Assembly: GCA_964478915.1 (NCBI GenBank)
Contig: CAYZKG010000018.1
Span: forward strand, 1 to 28,554
Length of the DNA: 28,554 bases
From: CAYJUM01 sp964478915
GTDB taxonomy: Bacteria > Nitrospirota > Nitrospiria > Nitrospirales > Nitrospiraceae
Direction of reading: 5' to 3'
Made by a program: the position numbers and the translations under genes. This document shows positions 15,851-22,974 of this stretch, one piece after another. Below the pieces are notes generated by a model. The model saw only the letters and a program-made list of their open reading frames with translations. It ran no database searches and was not told where the DNA came from. Each line of letters opens with the position of its first letter. Within the stretch, counting starts at the first letter, position 1.

Positions 15851-17116
15851 ATGCCTAAGCAAGACAAGATGGACGCGCGTCTCCGGTGCTCATTCTGCGG
15901 AAAGAGCCGGGATGAGGTGAGGAAATTGATCGCCGGCCCGACGGTCTACATCTGCGACGAATGCGTCAACCTGTGCAACGACATCATTGCGGAGGATTGG
16001 GAAGAGGCCAAAGAGGAGATCTCGTCCAAGCTCCGGAAGCCGGCCGAGATCAAGCACAATCTCGACCAATACGTCATCGGGCAGGAGCGCGCCAAGAAAA
16101 TCCTGTCGGTGGCGGTGCACAACCATTACAAGCGGATCTCGGCCAACGAGGTGGACGAGATCGAGCTTCAGAAAGGCAACATCCTGATGATCGGGCCCAC
16201 CGGGACCGGCAAGACCTTGCTGGCCCAGACGCTGGCCCGGTACCTGGATGTTCCGTTTACCCTGGCGGACGCCACCACGCTCACTGAGGCCGGCTACGTC
16301 GGCGAGGATGTCGAAAACATCATCCTGAAGTTGCTGCAGGCCGCCGACTATGATGTGGAACGGGCCGAGCGCGGCATCGTCTACATCGATGAGATCGACA
16401 AAATCAGCCGTAAGAGCGACAGTCCCTCCATCACCCGCGATGTTTCTGGCGAAGGCGTGCAGCAGGCTCTCCTGAAACTGATCGAGGGCACCGTCGCCAA
16501 TGTGCCGCCTCAAGGTGGTCGCAAGCATCCCCACCAGGAGTTCATCCAGGTGGATACCAGCAACATCCTGTTCGTCTGTGGCGGCGCCTTCGTCGGCTTG
16601 GAGTCCATTATCGAGCAGCGGTTGAACCGGAAGACCATGGGGTTCGGCGCCGAGCTCCGCGACAAGAAGGACACCGGGTTGGGAGATGTGCTCGATAAGG
16701 TTCAGCCAGAAGACCTCTTGAAATACGGGTTGATTCCGGAGTTCATCGGACGGCTGCCGGTGATCGCCACGCTGGAGGAACTGGATGAGAAGGCGTTGAT
16801 CCGGATCCTCACCGAGCCGAGAAACGCGCTGACCAAGCAATACGAAAAGCTGCTGTCGTTCGAGCGGGTCAAGCTGAAGTTCACCGAAAGCGCGCTGGTG
16901 GCGATCGCTCGGAAGGCTTACAGTCAGAAGACCGGCGCTCGGGGGCTTCGGGCGATCCTGGAAGAGGTCATGCTCGAGGTCATGTACGACGTCCCGTCCC
17001 AGAAGCTCATCAAAGAGGTCATGATCACGGAGGATGTGATCCTGGGGAAGACCCCGCCCGTGAGGATTTTCGAGCCCAGCGCGCGGATCACGGGCGATGG
17101 CATGAAGACCGCATAG
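15851..17116 (+). CDS. clpX: ATP-dependent Clp protease ATP-binding subunit ClpX
   Basis: 421 residues, typical length. The N-terminal zinc-binding domain has four Cys (13, 16, 35 and 38 in RCSFCGK and YICDECVNLC). Walker A is GPTGTGKT (115-122), Walker B IVYIDEID (176-183), and the substrate-gripping pore loop GYVG is at 148-151. ClpX unfolds tagged substrates and threads them into ClpP. The final residues extend slightly beyond the AAA core. It is co-transcribed with clpP, and a PilZ-like gene follows 26 bases later. Confidence 0.98.
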   Translation: MPKQDKMDARLRCSFCGKSRDEVRKLIAGPTVYICDECVNLCNDIIAEDWEEAKEEISSKLRKPAEIKHNLDQYVIGQERAKKILSVAVHNHYKRISANEVDEIELQKGNILMIGPTGTGKTLLAQTLARYLDVPFTLADATTLTEAGYVGEDVENIILKLLQAADYDVERAERGIVYIDEIDKISRKSDSPSITRDVSGEGVQQALLKLIEGTVANVPPQGGRKHPHQEFIQVDTSNILFVCGGAFVGLESIIEQRLNRKTMGFGAELRDKKDTGLGDVLDKVQPEDLLKYGLIPEFIGRLPVIATLEELDEKALIRILTEPRNALTKQYEKLLSFERVKLKFTESALVAIARKAYSQKTGARGLRAILEEVMLEVMYDVPSQKLIKEVMITEDVILGKTPPVRIFEPSARITGDGMKTA

Positions 17117-17142
17117 TAGGGACCTTCACCGGAGGCTGCGCC

Positions 17143-17658
17143 ATGAAATTGCCGGTCAACATAGGGTTTCACCAAGGCAGGTCAATGGAAGTGGACTCAG
17201 AGACGGAAACCATCACCGTGCTGGGACCGGACGGCAAAAAGCTCGGAACGCTGCCCTGGGAATCCGTGATCGATCATATCGTGGCATCCACCTTCGACGC
17301 CCGCATGAAAAAGGCCAGAAAACAGCCCAGAATCCCTCTCTCCGTGAAGGTGTGGTATCGGACGCCGGAGGGGAAGCATTTCGAAAGTCTCACCGAGGGG
17401 ATCGGCGGCGGCGGGCTGTTCATCGAGAGCAGCACGCAGTTTCCGACGGGGACCGAGATCGAAGTGGAATTTTCGCTCCCCGACCACCCGGCGGAGCGCT
17501 TGCGCGCGAAAGGTGAAGTCGTGTGGGTCCGGACGAAGCCGGAGCGGTATACCTTCTTTCCGGGCATGGGCGTGAAGTTCACCCAGATTCCGGAACCGGC
17601 GCGCGAGCGCGTGCTCGAATTGGTCGATACGCTCAGTCAGTCCCGCCAGATCAACTAA
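17143..17658 (+). CDS. PilZ-like domain protein with degenerate c-di-GMP motif
   Basis: 171 residues. After a 50-residue N-terminal section, residues about 58-165 show the PilZ pattern. There is an RxxxR-type motif in ARKQPRIPLSVKVWYR, then GGGLFIESSTQFPTGTEIEVEFSLP, GEVVWVRTK and GMGVKFTQIPEPARERV. The second c-di-GMP motif, normally (D/N)xSxxG, reads GIGGGG here and lacks both the acidic/Asn and the Ser. Binding of c-di-GMP is therefore doubtful and the domain may be a structural or partner-binding version. GGAGG lies 7 bases before the ATG. The gene ends 8 bases inside the convergent HEAT-repeat gene. Confidence 0.8.
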   Translation: MKLPVNIGFHQGRSMEVDSETETITVLGPDGKKLGTLPWESVIDHIVASTFDARMKKARKQPRIPLSVKVWYRTPEGKHFESLTEGIGGGGLFIESSTQFPTGTEIEVEFSLPDHPAERLRAKGEVVWVRTKPERYTFFPGMGVKFTQIPEPARERVLELVDTLSQSRQIN

Positions 17659-18424
17659 GCATCCGCACCGGACTCGTGAGCTGTTTGAGGGCCCAGTTGG
17701 CCCACCGCCGAACCTCTGCATTGCCGTCACCCGCGGCGGCCTTCCGGAGCATCGAGCCCTCCGCCGGTCCACCCAGCTTGCCCAGGCGAAACGCAGCCTC
17801 CGCTCTCACACCGGGATCGGGATCCTTGAAGAGCCGCCTGCCGATGTGCGGAATGGCGCTCGCATCGGCCAGCTCGCCAAGCGCCGCGATCGCGCCCTGC
17901 CGTACCCGTGCGTCGGGATCGTCGAGCGCCGTCAGTAACGCCGGCCCGGCAGAGGCCGCCTCGAGGCCCGCGAGGGCTTGGACCGCAGCCTGACGCGTCG
18001 CGGCCTCCGGGTGGTGGAGCGCTTCGGTCACCAATTCGATCATGGCCTGCGTCCCGCCGACCTCTCCCAACGCGCGCGCGGCAGCCGCCTTGACCAACGG
18101 AGAGGGGTCCTCCAGCGCCCGGACCAACGCCATGCCGGCGCGGTCGAGGGCATCCTCCCCCACGCTCCCCAAGGCCCAGGCGCTGTGCTGGCGGACAAGC
18201 GGATCGGCGTCGTCGAGCGCCTCCACCAGAGCGATGGTCGCCTCGGCACGGCCGATCTTCCCGAGCGAGAGCGCGGCGGTCCGTCGCACGTCCGGACTCG
18301 GATCGCTCAGCAAGCGGAGGAGTTGCTCCGTGACGGCGACAGGGTCGCCAGCAGAGGAAGCCTGCAGACACCCTTCGAGCGCACAGGCCAGGACAATCGT
18401 AAGAGTAATAAGGCGCAGAGGCAT
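17651..18424 (-). CDS. HEAT-repeat lipoprotein
   Basis: 257 residues. The first 19 look like a lipoprotein signal (LTIVLACALEGC, Cys19), although Glu at the -2 position is unusual. About six HEAT/PBS-lyase-type repeats of roughly 31 residues follow, with the recurring pattern DPSPxVRxxAAxALGxxG. Such alpha-solenoids are protein-binding scaffolds. The gene follows tatA by 26 bases on the same strand with no clear ribosome site, so it is likely made from the tatA message. The partner is unknown; a role at the envelope is inferred from the signal. Confidence 0.8.
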   Translation of the reverse strand: MPLRLITLTIVLACALEGCLQASSAGDPVAVTEQLLRLLSDPSPDVRRTAALSLGKIGRAEATIALVEALDDADPLVRQHSAWALGSVGEDALDRAGMALVRALEDPSPLVKAAAARALGEVGGTQAMIELVTEALHHPEAATRQAAVQALAGLEAASAGPALLTALDDPDARVRQGAIAALGELADASAIPHIGRRLFKDPDPGVRAEAAFRLGKLGGPAEGSMLRKAAAGDGNAEVRRWANWALKQLTSPVRMLS

Positions 18425-18450
18425 GGCGGCTACGAGGTTGAAAGGCTGGC

Positions 18451-19272
18451 TCAGGGCTTCGGGGGGTCTTCCTGGGTAGCAGACATCTGCTTTGCCGCTT
18501 CGATTGACTCTTCGACTTCCTTCTGCGCGGCTTCCATTTCCGCACGGATTGTTCGCATTTCGGGGTCGATCGAGCCCCGCACGTCTTCGGCAGCCTTGCG
18601 AAACGTGCGCAAGGCATCACCGATGCCCTCTCCAAGAGATTGCATGTCTTGAGGCGAGAGGCCTCCCTGCTCCGTTTTACCGGCGGCCTTTGCCTTGAGC
18701 GCGGCTTGCTGGGCCTGGACCCTGGCGACCGCTTCTTTGTTGACCACGGCAGAAGGCCGGGGCGCGGCCGGTTTGGGACGGGCGGACGGCGGGAGCGCCG
18801 GGTAGGTGGCGCGGGGCGGAGGCGGCGGTTGCGTCATGCGCTGCTCCATTGAGACCGGTGCGGGCGACACGGGGGCGGGGCTGGCTGTCTGCATCTGAGG
18901 TTGACCCTGAGTCTGGGCCTGGACAGGTTGAGGCTGTGCCGTCGCCGGTCGCGGGGCCTGTCTCGGTGGTTGCGGGCCGGCGCCCGCTGCCACGAGCGCG
19001 GCTGTCGTGCCCGGCGTCGCCTCCGGTCCGGGCTGATAGGGGGCTGAAGCCGGAGCAGGGGCCGGTTGTGCGGCGACGACCTGCGCCTCTTCGATCGGTG
19101 GCACACCGGCCGCATTCGGATCCGCCGGTGGGGCCTCGTGCACCTCCTTCTTGAAGCCTTTCAGCGCCTTGCCGATTCCTTCGCCGATCTGGGGCAGCCG
19201 TCCGGCTCCGAAGATAATGAGGATAATCGCCAGGATGATGATGAGTTCGGAGAATCCTAACGTGCCGAACAT
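18451..19272 (-). CDS. tatA: TatA-family translocase subunit with long Pro/Ala/Gln extension
   Basis: 273 residues against the usual 60-100. Residues 1-43 are a full TatA unit: short N-terminus, membrane helix 7-22 (SELIIILAIILIIFGAG), hinge RLPQIGEGI and amphipathic helix to KKEV. Residues about 45-175 are a Pro/Ala/Gln/Val linker. Residues about 178-265 are helical. Within them, LGEGIGDALRTFRKAAEDV (213-231) repeats the pattern of the first amphipathic helix, IGEGIGKALKGFKKEV. TatA forms the pore that exports folded twin-arginine substrates. The start at 19272 is preferred to the upstream TTG/ATG options because GGAGG lies 9-10 bases before it and family members begin at this Met. tatC is not in view. 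Confidence 0.88.
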   Translation of the reverse strand: MFGTLGFSELIIILAIILIIFGAGRLPQIGEGIGKALKGFKKEVHEAPPADPNAAGVPPIEEAQVVAAQPAPAPASAPYQPGPEATPGTTAALVAAGAGPQPPRQAPRPATAQPQPVQAQTQGQPQMQTASPAPVSPAPVSMEQRMTQPPPPPRATYPALPPSARPKPAAPRPSAVVNKEAVARVQAQQAALKAKAAGKTEQGGLSPQDMQSLGEGIGDALRTFRKAAEDVRGSIDPEMRTIRAEMEAAQKEVEESIEAAKQMSATQEDPPKP

Positions 19273-19304
19273 GTGGAAGTTCCTCCGGACAAAGCCCTGC
19301 GAGC

Positions 19305-19334
19305 ACTCTATCCGCAGCACCCTGACGGTGTCAA
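19305..19334 (-). promoter_or_regulatory. promoter candidate for tatA and the HEAT gene
   Basis: On the minus strand, TTGACA (19334-19329), 18 bases, then TAGAGT (19310-19305). Transcription would start near 19298, giving a 26-base leader that includes GGAGG. Confidence 0.5.
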
Positions 19335-19345
19335 GCCGACGAACC

Positions 19346-19387
19346 GTGAGGGGTGAGGGGTGAGGTGTAACCCTTCACCCCTGACTA
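19346..19387. repeat. 7-bp-period repeat array (type GTGAGGG / CTCACCC)
   Basis: Six consecutive 7-mers: GTGAGGG, GTGAGGG, GTGAGGT, GTAACCC, TTCACCC, CTGACTA. The first half is a direct repeat and the second half is close to its reverse complement, so the RNA can fold into a hairpin. The stop codon and last codon of the M24 peptidase gene lie inside it. A second array of the same design lies at 22053-22108. Confidence 0.65.
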
Positions 19388-20577
19388 AGAATAGGGACGA
19401 TTTCGGTCTGAAGCGGCAGCCCAAACACCATCGCCTCATGGGGAGAGATGTAGACGTCGAGCTCGCTTCGAATGCCGAATTGGCCGGGCAGGTAAATGCC
19501 GGGCTCGATGGAAAAGCAGGTTCGCGGGATCACGCGGCGATCATCGCGGGTTTCCAGGCTGTCGATGTTCGCACCGTTGCCGTGCACCTCCTCGCCGATG
19601 GAATGCCCGGTCCTGTGCAGGAACTGCTGCTCATAGCCGGCCTCTCGGATCACACGACGACAGGCCTCGTCCACCTCCCAGCCGCGCGGGAAGCTGCCGG
19701 CTTTGACCTGGCGTTCAACGAAGGCCAGGGCAGTATCCCGCGCCTCGCGGACGATTTGGAAGATCTCCTGCTGCCGGGACGGCGCCTGCCGGCTGACATG
19801 GCCGGTCCAGGTGATGTCAGCATAGACGCTGCCGGTCTCCGGCCGTTTGGCCCAGAGATCGATCAATATGAGATCGTCCACGCCGATCTCGCTGGAGCCC
19901 TGAGGACCGGGGCTGTAGTGCGGATCGGCGCTGTGGGCATTGACAGCCACGATCGGCGGCGCGCCGGTCACGAGGCCGTGCACCCGAAACCGGGACAGGA
20001 TGTACTGCTGGAGAGCGTATTCGGTCAGGCTGGTCCGCGCCGATACCATCATGGCGACGTGTTCGAATGTTTCGTCCACGATCCGGCGCAGCTTCTCGGC
20101 GGCGTCACGATGCGCGGCCACCTGGGAGTCGTTCCAGACCGCTTCGAACCGTTGGATCAGGTCGGCCGAGCTGACGACTTCCACGCCGAGTTGGCGGATC
20201 AGCTCGATCGTGCCGGCGTCCACGCGGGAGACGTACGGCACCGCGTTCATGGGGGAGTATTGCATGGCGATGCGCGCGCGACCGTCCAGGATGCTCGCCA
20301 GGCCCCGGCGCTGCTGGTCCCAAGACACATACAGCATCGTGTCGCCGGGGAGCGCCTCCAGGATGTGCGGCTCGATCCGGTGCATGAGCTTCGACGGTTT
20401 GCCGTGGGCGGGAATCCAGTAGTACCAGCGCCGGGTCACATGGACGGACGGATCAAGGTGCAGGACCCGGTAGGCCAGCGGATCGCTGCCACGAAAGTCA
20501 TAGAACAGCCAGCCGTCCAGGCCGGAGACCTCGCGCAGCGCTTCTTGAATGTCCAGGATGCGATCGTATTGAGGCAT
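19375..20577 (-). CDS. M24 family metallopeptidase (Xaa-Pro aminopeptidase-like)
   Basis: 400 residues from ATG 20577. A creatinase-like N-terminal domain (about 1-150) precedes the pita-bread catalytic domain. All five metal ligands are recognisable: Asp240 in LIDLWAK, Asp254 in VYADIT, His325 in RTGHSIGEEVH, Glu358 in FSIEPGIY and Glu372 in IRSELDV. These enzymes remove N-terminal residues before proline or cleave similar dipeptides. The start at 20577 is preferred over ATG 20586 because a strong promoter (TTGACG-18-TAAGAT) predicts transcription from 20578, just one base before this ATG, and neither ATG has a close ribosome site. The C-terminal codons run into a 7-bp repeat array. Confidence 0.88.
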   Translation of the reverse strand: MPQYDRILDIQEALREVSGLDGWLFYDFRGSDPLAYRVLHLDPSVHVTRRWYYWIPAHGKPSKLMHRIEPHILEALPGDTMLYVSWDQQRRGLASILDGRARIAMQYSPMNAVPYVSRVDAGTIELIRQLGVEVVSSADLIQRFEAVWNDSQVAAHRDAAEKLRRIVDETFEHVAMMVSARTSLTEYALQQYILSRFRVHGLVTGAPPIVAVNAHSADPHYSPGPQGSSEIGVDDLILIDLWAKRPETGSVYADITWTGHVSRQAPSRQQEIFQIVREARDTALAFVERQVKAGSFPRGWEVDEACRRVIREAGYEQQFLHRTGHSIGEEVHGNGANIDSLETRDDRRVIPRTCFSIEPGIYLPGQFGIRSELDVYISPHEAMVFGLPLQTEIVPILSQG

Positions 20578-20584
20578 GCGGCTC

Positions 20585-20614
20585 ATCTTAGTGCGCCCTC
20601 GCGGAGGCCGTCAA
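20585..20614 (-). promoter_or_regulatory. promoter giving a near-leaderless M24 peptidase message
   Basis: On the minus strand, TTGACG (20614-20609), 18 bases, then TAAGAT (20590-20585). The predicted start of transcription is about 20578, one base before ATG 20577. The upstream ATG (20586) overlaps the -10 itself and would not be in this RNA. Confidence 0.5.
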
Positions 20615-20638
20615 TCTCGGCCCGACCGTAAAAGCGTC

Positions 20639-20667
20639 GTGACTCTTCGAAGGAATGCCGGTATACT
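20639..20667 (+). promoter_or_regulatory. candidate promoter for the ElyC-like gene
   Basis: GTGACT (20639-20644), 17 bases, then TATACT (20662-20667). Transcription would start near 20674, 16 bases before the ATG, and the leader contains GGAGGAG. It is divergent from the M24 peptidase promoter. Confidence 0.5.
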
Positions 20668-20689
20668 CCCGCAAGCCAGCGGGAGGAGC

Positions 20690-21466
20690 ATGTACGAGAC
20701 CTATAAGTTCCTCACCGGACTTCTGATGCCGGAAGGCTGGATCACCGGCCTGCTGGTTGCTTCTATCCTTCTCTCGTGGTCTGAGTCGCAGCGGCGGAAG
20801 CGTTGGGCCAGGCGCCTGGCAGCCTGCGCCCTGCTGCTGTTGTACGTCTTGAGCATCCGGCCGGTCAGCTACGCGATGGTGGCGGCGCTGGAACGGAGGT
20901 ACCCGCCTCCGCAGTTTCTGACCACCCAGCAGTTTGACGCCATCGTGGTGTTGGGCGGCGGAGTCCGGCCGGAGGGCGGGACGCGACCTGTCGCCGAGTT
21001 GGGGACCGGCTCTCTGCGGCGCGTGGTGTGCGGGATTTCCTATTTCCGGCAGGGTCTTGCTCCATATCTCGTGCTTTCGGGCGGGAATGGCAACCCGTAC
21101 GGCCCCGGGCCGCTGGAGGCGGAGGAGATGCAGAAAGCAGCCGTGGTCCTGGGCGTGCCGGAGTCCGTGCTGCTTCTCGAGCCCCACTCCCGCACCACGA
21201 GCGAGAACGCCGTCAACACGAAGCTCTTGCTTGACGACCGTGTGCGGATCCTTCTGGTGACCTCGGCGATTGCCATGCCGCGGGCCGTGGGGGCCTTTGA
21301 GCACCAGGGCTTCAGCGTGGTCCCGGGGCCGTGCGACTACATCGCCGGGGAACTTGATCTGCACGTCGGGTCGTTCATTCCCGACGCCAGAGATTTGGCC
21401 GACTCCAAGGCCGCCCTTCATGAGTATCTGGGGCTGGCCTTCTATTCGCTAACCGGCCGGATCTGA
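20690..21466 (+). CDS. ElyC/SanA/YdcF family (DUF218) envelope protein
   Basis: 258 residues, the length of E. coli ElyC (about 259). Two membrane helices (about 6-29 and 42-58) are followed by the DUF218 domain. It shows DAIVVLGGGVRPEGG (83-97), YLVLSGGNGNPYG, the LEPHSRTTSENAVNT motif and ILLVTSAIAMPRAVGAFEHQGFSVVPGPCDY. ElyC acts at the inner membrane in envelope and peptidoglycan maintenance; its chemistry is not settled. GGAGG lies just before the ATG. pyrE starts 1 base after the stop, so the two are one transcript. Confidence 0.88.
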   Translation: MYETYKFLTGLLMPEGWITGLLVASILLSWSESQRRKRWARRLAACALLLLYVLSIRPVSYAMVAALERRYPPPQFLTTQQFDAIVVLGGGVRPEGGTRPVAELGTGSLRRVVCGISYFRQGLAPYLVLSGGNGNPYGPGPLEAEEMQKAAVVLGVPESVLLLEPHSRTTSENAVNTKLLLDDRVRILLVTSAIAMPRAVGAFEHQGFSVVPGPCDYIAGELDLHVGSFIPDARDLADSKAALHEYLGLAFYSLTGRI

Positions 21467-21467
21467 T

Positions 21468-22070
21468 GTGAAACAGCAAAGCCAGACTGAGGTCTCAGTA
21501 TTGAGGCAGGAGCTCGCCCGGGCATTCATCACGACGCAGTCATTCAAGCACGATCCGGCCGGCTTTAAATTGGCATCCGGGCTGACCAGCCCCTTCTACG
21601 TCGATTGTCGGACGCTGATGGCCCACCCTGGCCCACGCCACCTCGTGGCGCAGTCCGCATTCGAGCAGATCAAAGCGCTGGAGTTCGAGGCGATCGGTGG
21701 CCTGGAGATCGGGGCCATCGCGATCGCGACCGCCATCTCCGATTACGCGTACGGCGCGACGCCGAAACGGCGGTGGCGCACCTTCATTGTCAGAAAGCAG
21801 GCGAAAGACCACGGGCTCGGCAGGTTGATCGAAGGAGCGGTTCAGAGCGGAGACCGGGCTCTCATCGTGGATGACGTGCTCACGACAGGAAGTTCGGTGC
21901 TCAAAGCGGTCCAGGCAGCCAGGGAGGCCGGGATGACGGTGCATCACGCGCTCGTGGTCGTGGACCGGCAGGAGCAGGATGCCCGGGCCCGCCTTGAGGA
22001 ACAGGGGCTGAGCGTGTTCAGTCTACTGACGATCAAGGATCTGCTGAATGCCGTGAAGCGTGAAGCGTGA
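21468..22070 (+). CDS. pyrE: orotate phosphoribosyltransferase
   Basis: 200 residues, starting at GTG one base after the ElyC-like stop. The PRPP-binding motif ALIVDDVLTTGSS (131-143) and the flexible catalytic loop VRKQAKDHGLG (108-118) are the OPRT signatures; FKLASGLTSPFYVDCR binds orotate. It makes orotidine 5'-phosphate in pyrimidine synthesis. No clear ribosome site is present, so translation is probably coupled to the upstream gene. The final residues (VKREA) are encoded by the first units of a 7-bp repeat array, meaning the C-terminus has been shaped by that repeat. Confidence 0.93.
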   Translation: MKQQSQTEVSVLRQELARAFITTQSFKHDPAGFKLASGLTSPFYVDCRTLMAHPGPRHLVAQSAFEQIKALEFEAIGGLEIGAIAIATAISDYAYGATPKRRWRTFIVRKQAKDHGLGRLIEGAVQSGDRALIVDDVLTTGSSVLKAVQAAREAGMTVHHALVVVDRQEQDARARLEEQGLSVFSLLTIKDLLNAVKREA

Positions 22071-22108
22071 AGCGACGCCTGACGCCTCACGCCTTACGCC
22101 TAACGAGT
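22053..22108. repeat. 7-bp-period repeat array between pyrE and a lipoprotein gene
   Basis: Eight consecutive 7-mers: GTGAAGC three times, GACGCCT twice, CACGCCT, TACGCCT, AACGAGT. The left units (GTGAAGC) and the right units (GCCTCAC, GCCTTAC) are near reverse complements, so either strand's RNA can fold back. It fills exactly the space between two converging stop codons and overlaps both gene ends, as a two-way terminator would. Confidence 0.65.
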
Positions 22109-22431
22109 CACTTGCATTGAAACTTCAGCCCCCAGCGTCGCTCCCTGACCACCTCTTCCGCTCCTTCTACGGGGCTCACGATGCGAGTCCGTCCCTTGGT
22201 CTCCCCTTCCTTGACGATGGTGTAGCGGCCGGCGCATCGCTTTTCGATCAACTGAATCGCCTCGGTTCTGAACGGCGAGGCCAGTGAACCACTCTCGCTC
22301 TTGAACGGATACGTGACGACCCCTCCGGACTCGGTCTCCTGAACGAGCTTGACACCCTCGCTGCATCCCGATGCCAGCACCAGGCACGCGACGAAGGCTC
22401 TTGACCACCGCGTCGGGGCTGGTAGTATCAT
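22108..22431 (-). CDS. small lipoprotein, unknown function
   Basis: 107 residues. The signal FVACLVLASGC ends in a good lipobox (ASG-Cys23). The mature part, about 85 residues, has two Cys (one in EKRCAGRY, one at the very end, FQCK) that could form a disulfide. It contains GGVVTYPFKSESGSLASPFRTEAIQLIEKRCAGRYTIVKEG, a short alpha/beta pattern. I do not recognise the family. No strong ribosome site is seen. It converges on pyrE across the repeat array. Confidence 0.65.
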   Translation of the reverse strand: MILPAPTRWSRAFVACLVLASGCSEGVKLVQETESGGVVTYPFKSESGSLASPFRTEAIQLIEKRCAGRYTIVKEGETKGRTRIVSPVEGAEEVVRERRWGLKFQCK

Positions 22432-22525
22432 AGCGACTGAATCCCTAGTCTCGTTGGTCCGCCAATATAACCGTCGCGATTGCGGGAGCCTCTGGGTGAG
22501 GCATCATGTGGAAGGAGGCTGAGCC

Positions 22526-22948
22526 ATGAAACTCCGACTTTCTCTTGCATGCTTAGGGCTGGGACTGGCGATGCTGCTGGCAGGTGTCGCCTCGGCCTAT
22601 CATTCCTATATCTTATCGGTTCAGCAGCTCAAAGCCGGGCTGGAAAAAGCCCCCTCTCCTGTCAACAAGGGGTTTTTCCTGGTTGATGTGCGGTCGCCCC
22701 AGGAGCACGTGACGGGGGTCATTCCGGGCACCGATATGAATATTGAATTTCGCGAGATCAAGGCCCGTCACCGCGAGATCGGTGCGCGGCTCGAGGATCA
22801 CATCGTCGTGTATTGCCAATCGGGGCAGCGCAGCAATGTTGCCGCCGAGGCGCTTGCGGACCTGGGCTACCGCTATGTCTATAACGTCCGCGGCAGTATG
22901 AATGCCTGGCTGCAGGCCGGCTATCCTGTCCAGCCGATCGGTCGCTAA
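22526..22948 (+). CDS. exported rhodanese-like sulfurtransferase
   Basis: 140 residues. A Sec signal peptide (1-24, ending VASA) is followed by one rhodanese domain. It has FLVDVRSPQEHVTGVIPGTDMNIEF and the active loop YCQSGQRSN with catalytic Cys97, then ALADLGYRYVYNVRGSMNAWLQAGYPV. Single-domain periplasmic rhodaneses move sulfane sulfur or act in redox signalling. The active Cys is present so activity is expected. AAGGAGG lies 8 bases before the ATG. Transcribed alone; converges with the next gene. Confidence 0.92.
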   Translation: MKLRLSLACLGLGLAMLLAGVASAYHSYILSVQQLKAGLEKAPSPVNKGFFLVDVRSPQEHVTGVIPGTDMNIEFREIKARHREIGARLEDHIVVYCQSGQRSNVAAEALADLGYRYVYNVRGSMNAWLQAGYPVQPIGR

Positions 22949-22974
22949 ACGGGAAAAGCGAAACCGGAAACTGA

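Noticed and set aside
19360..20631. A 423-codon open frame on the plus strand
   Set aside because: Antisense to the M24 peptidase, which has all five metal ligands. No domain is seen in the plus-strand frame.
22053..22108. A CRISPR array
   Set aside because: Units are only 7 bp, contiguous without spacers, and switch to the complementary unit halfway.
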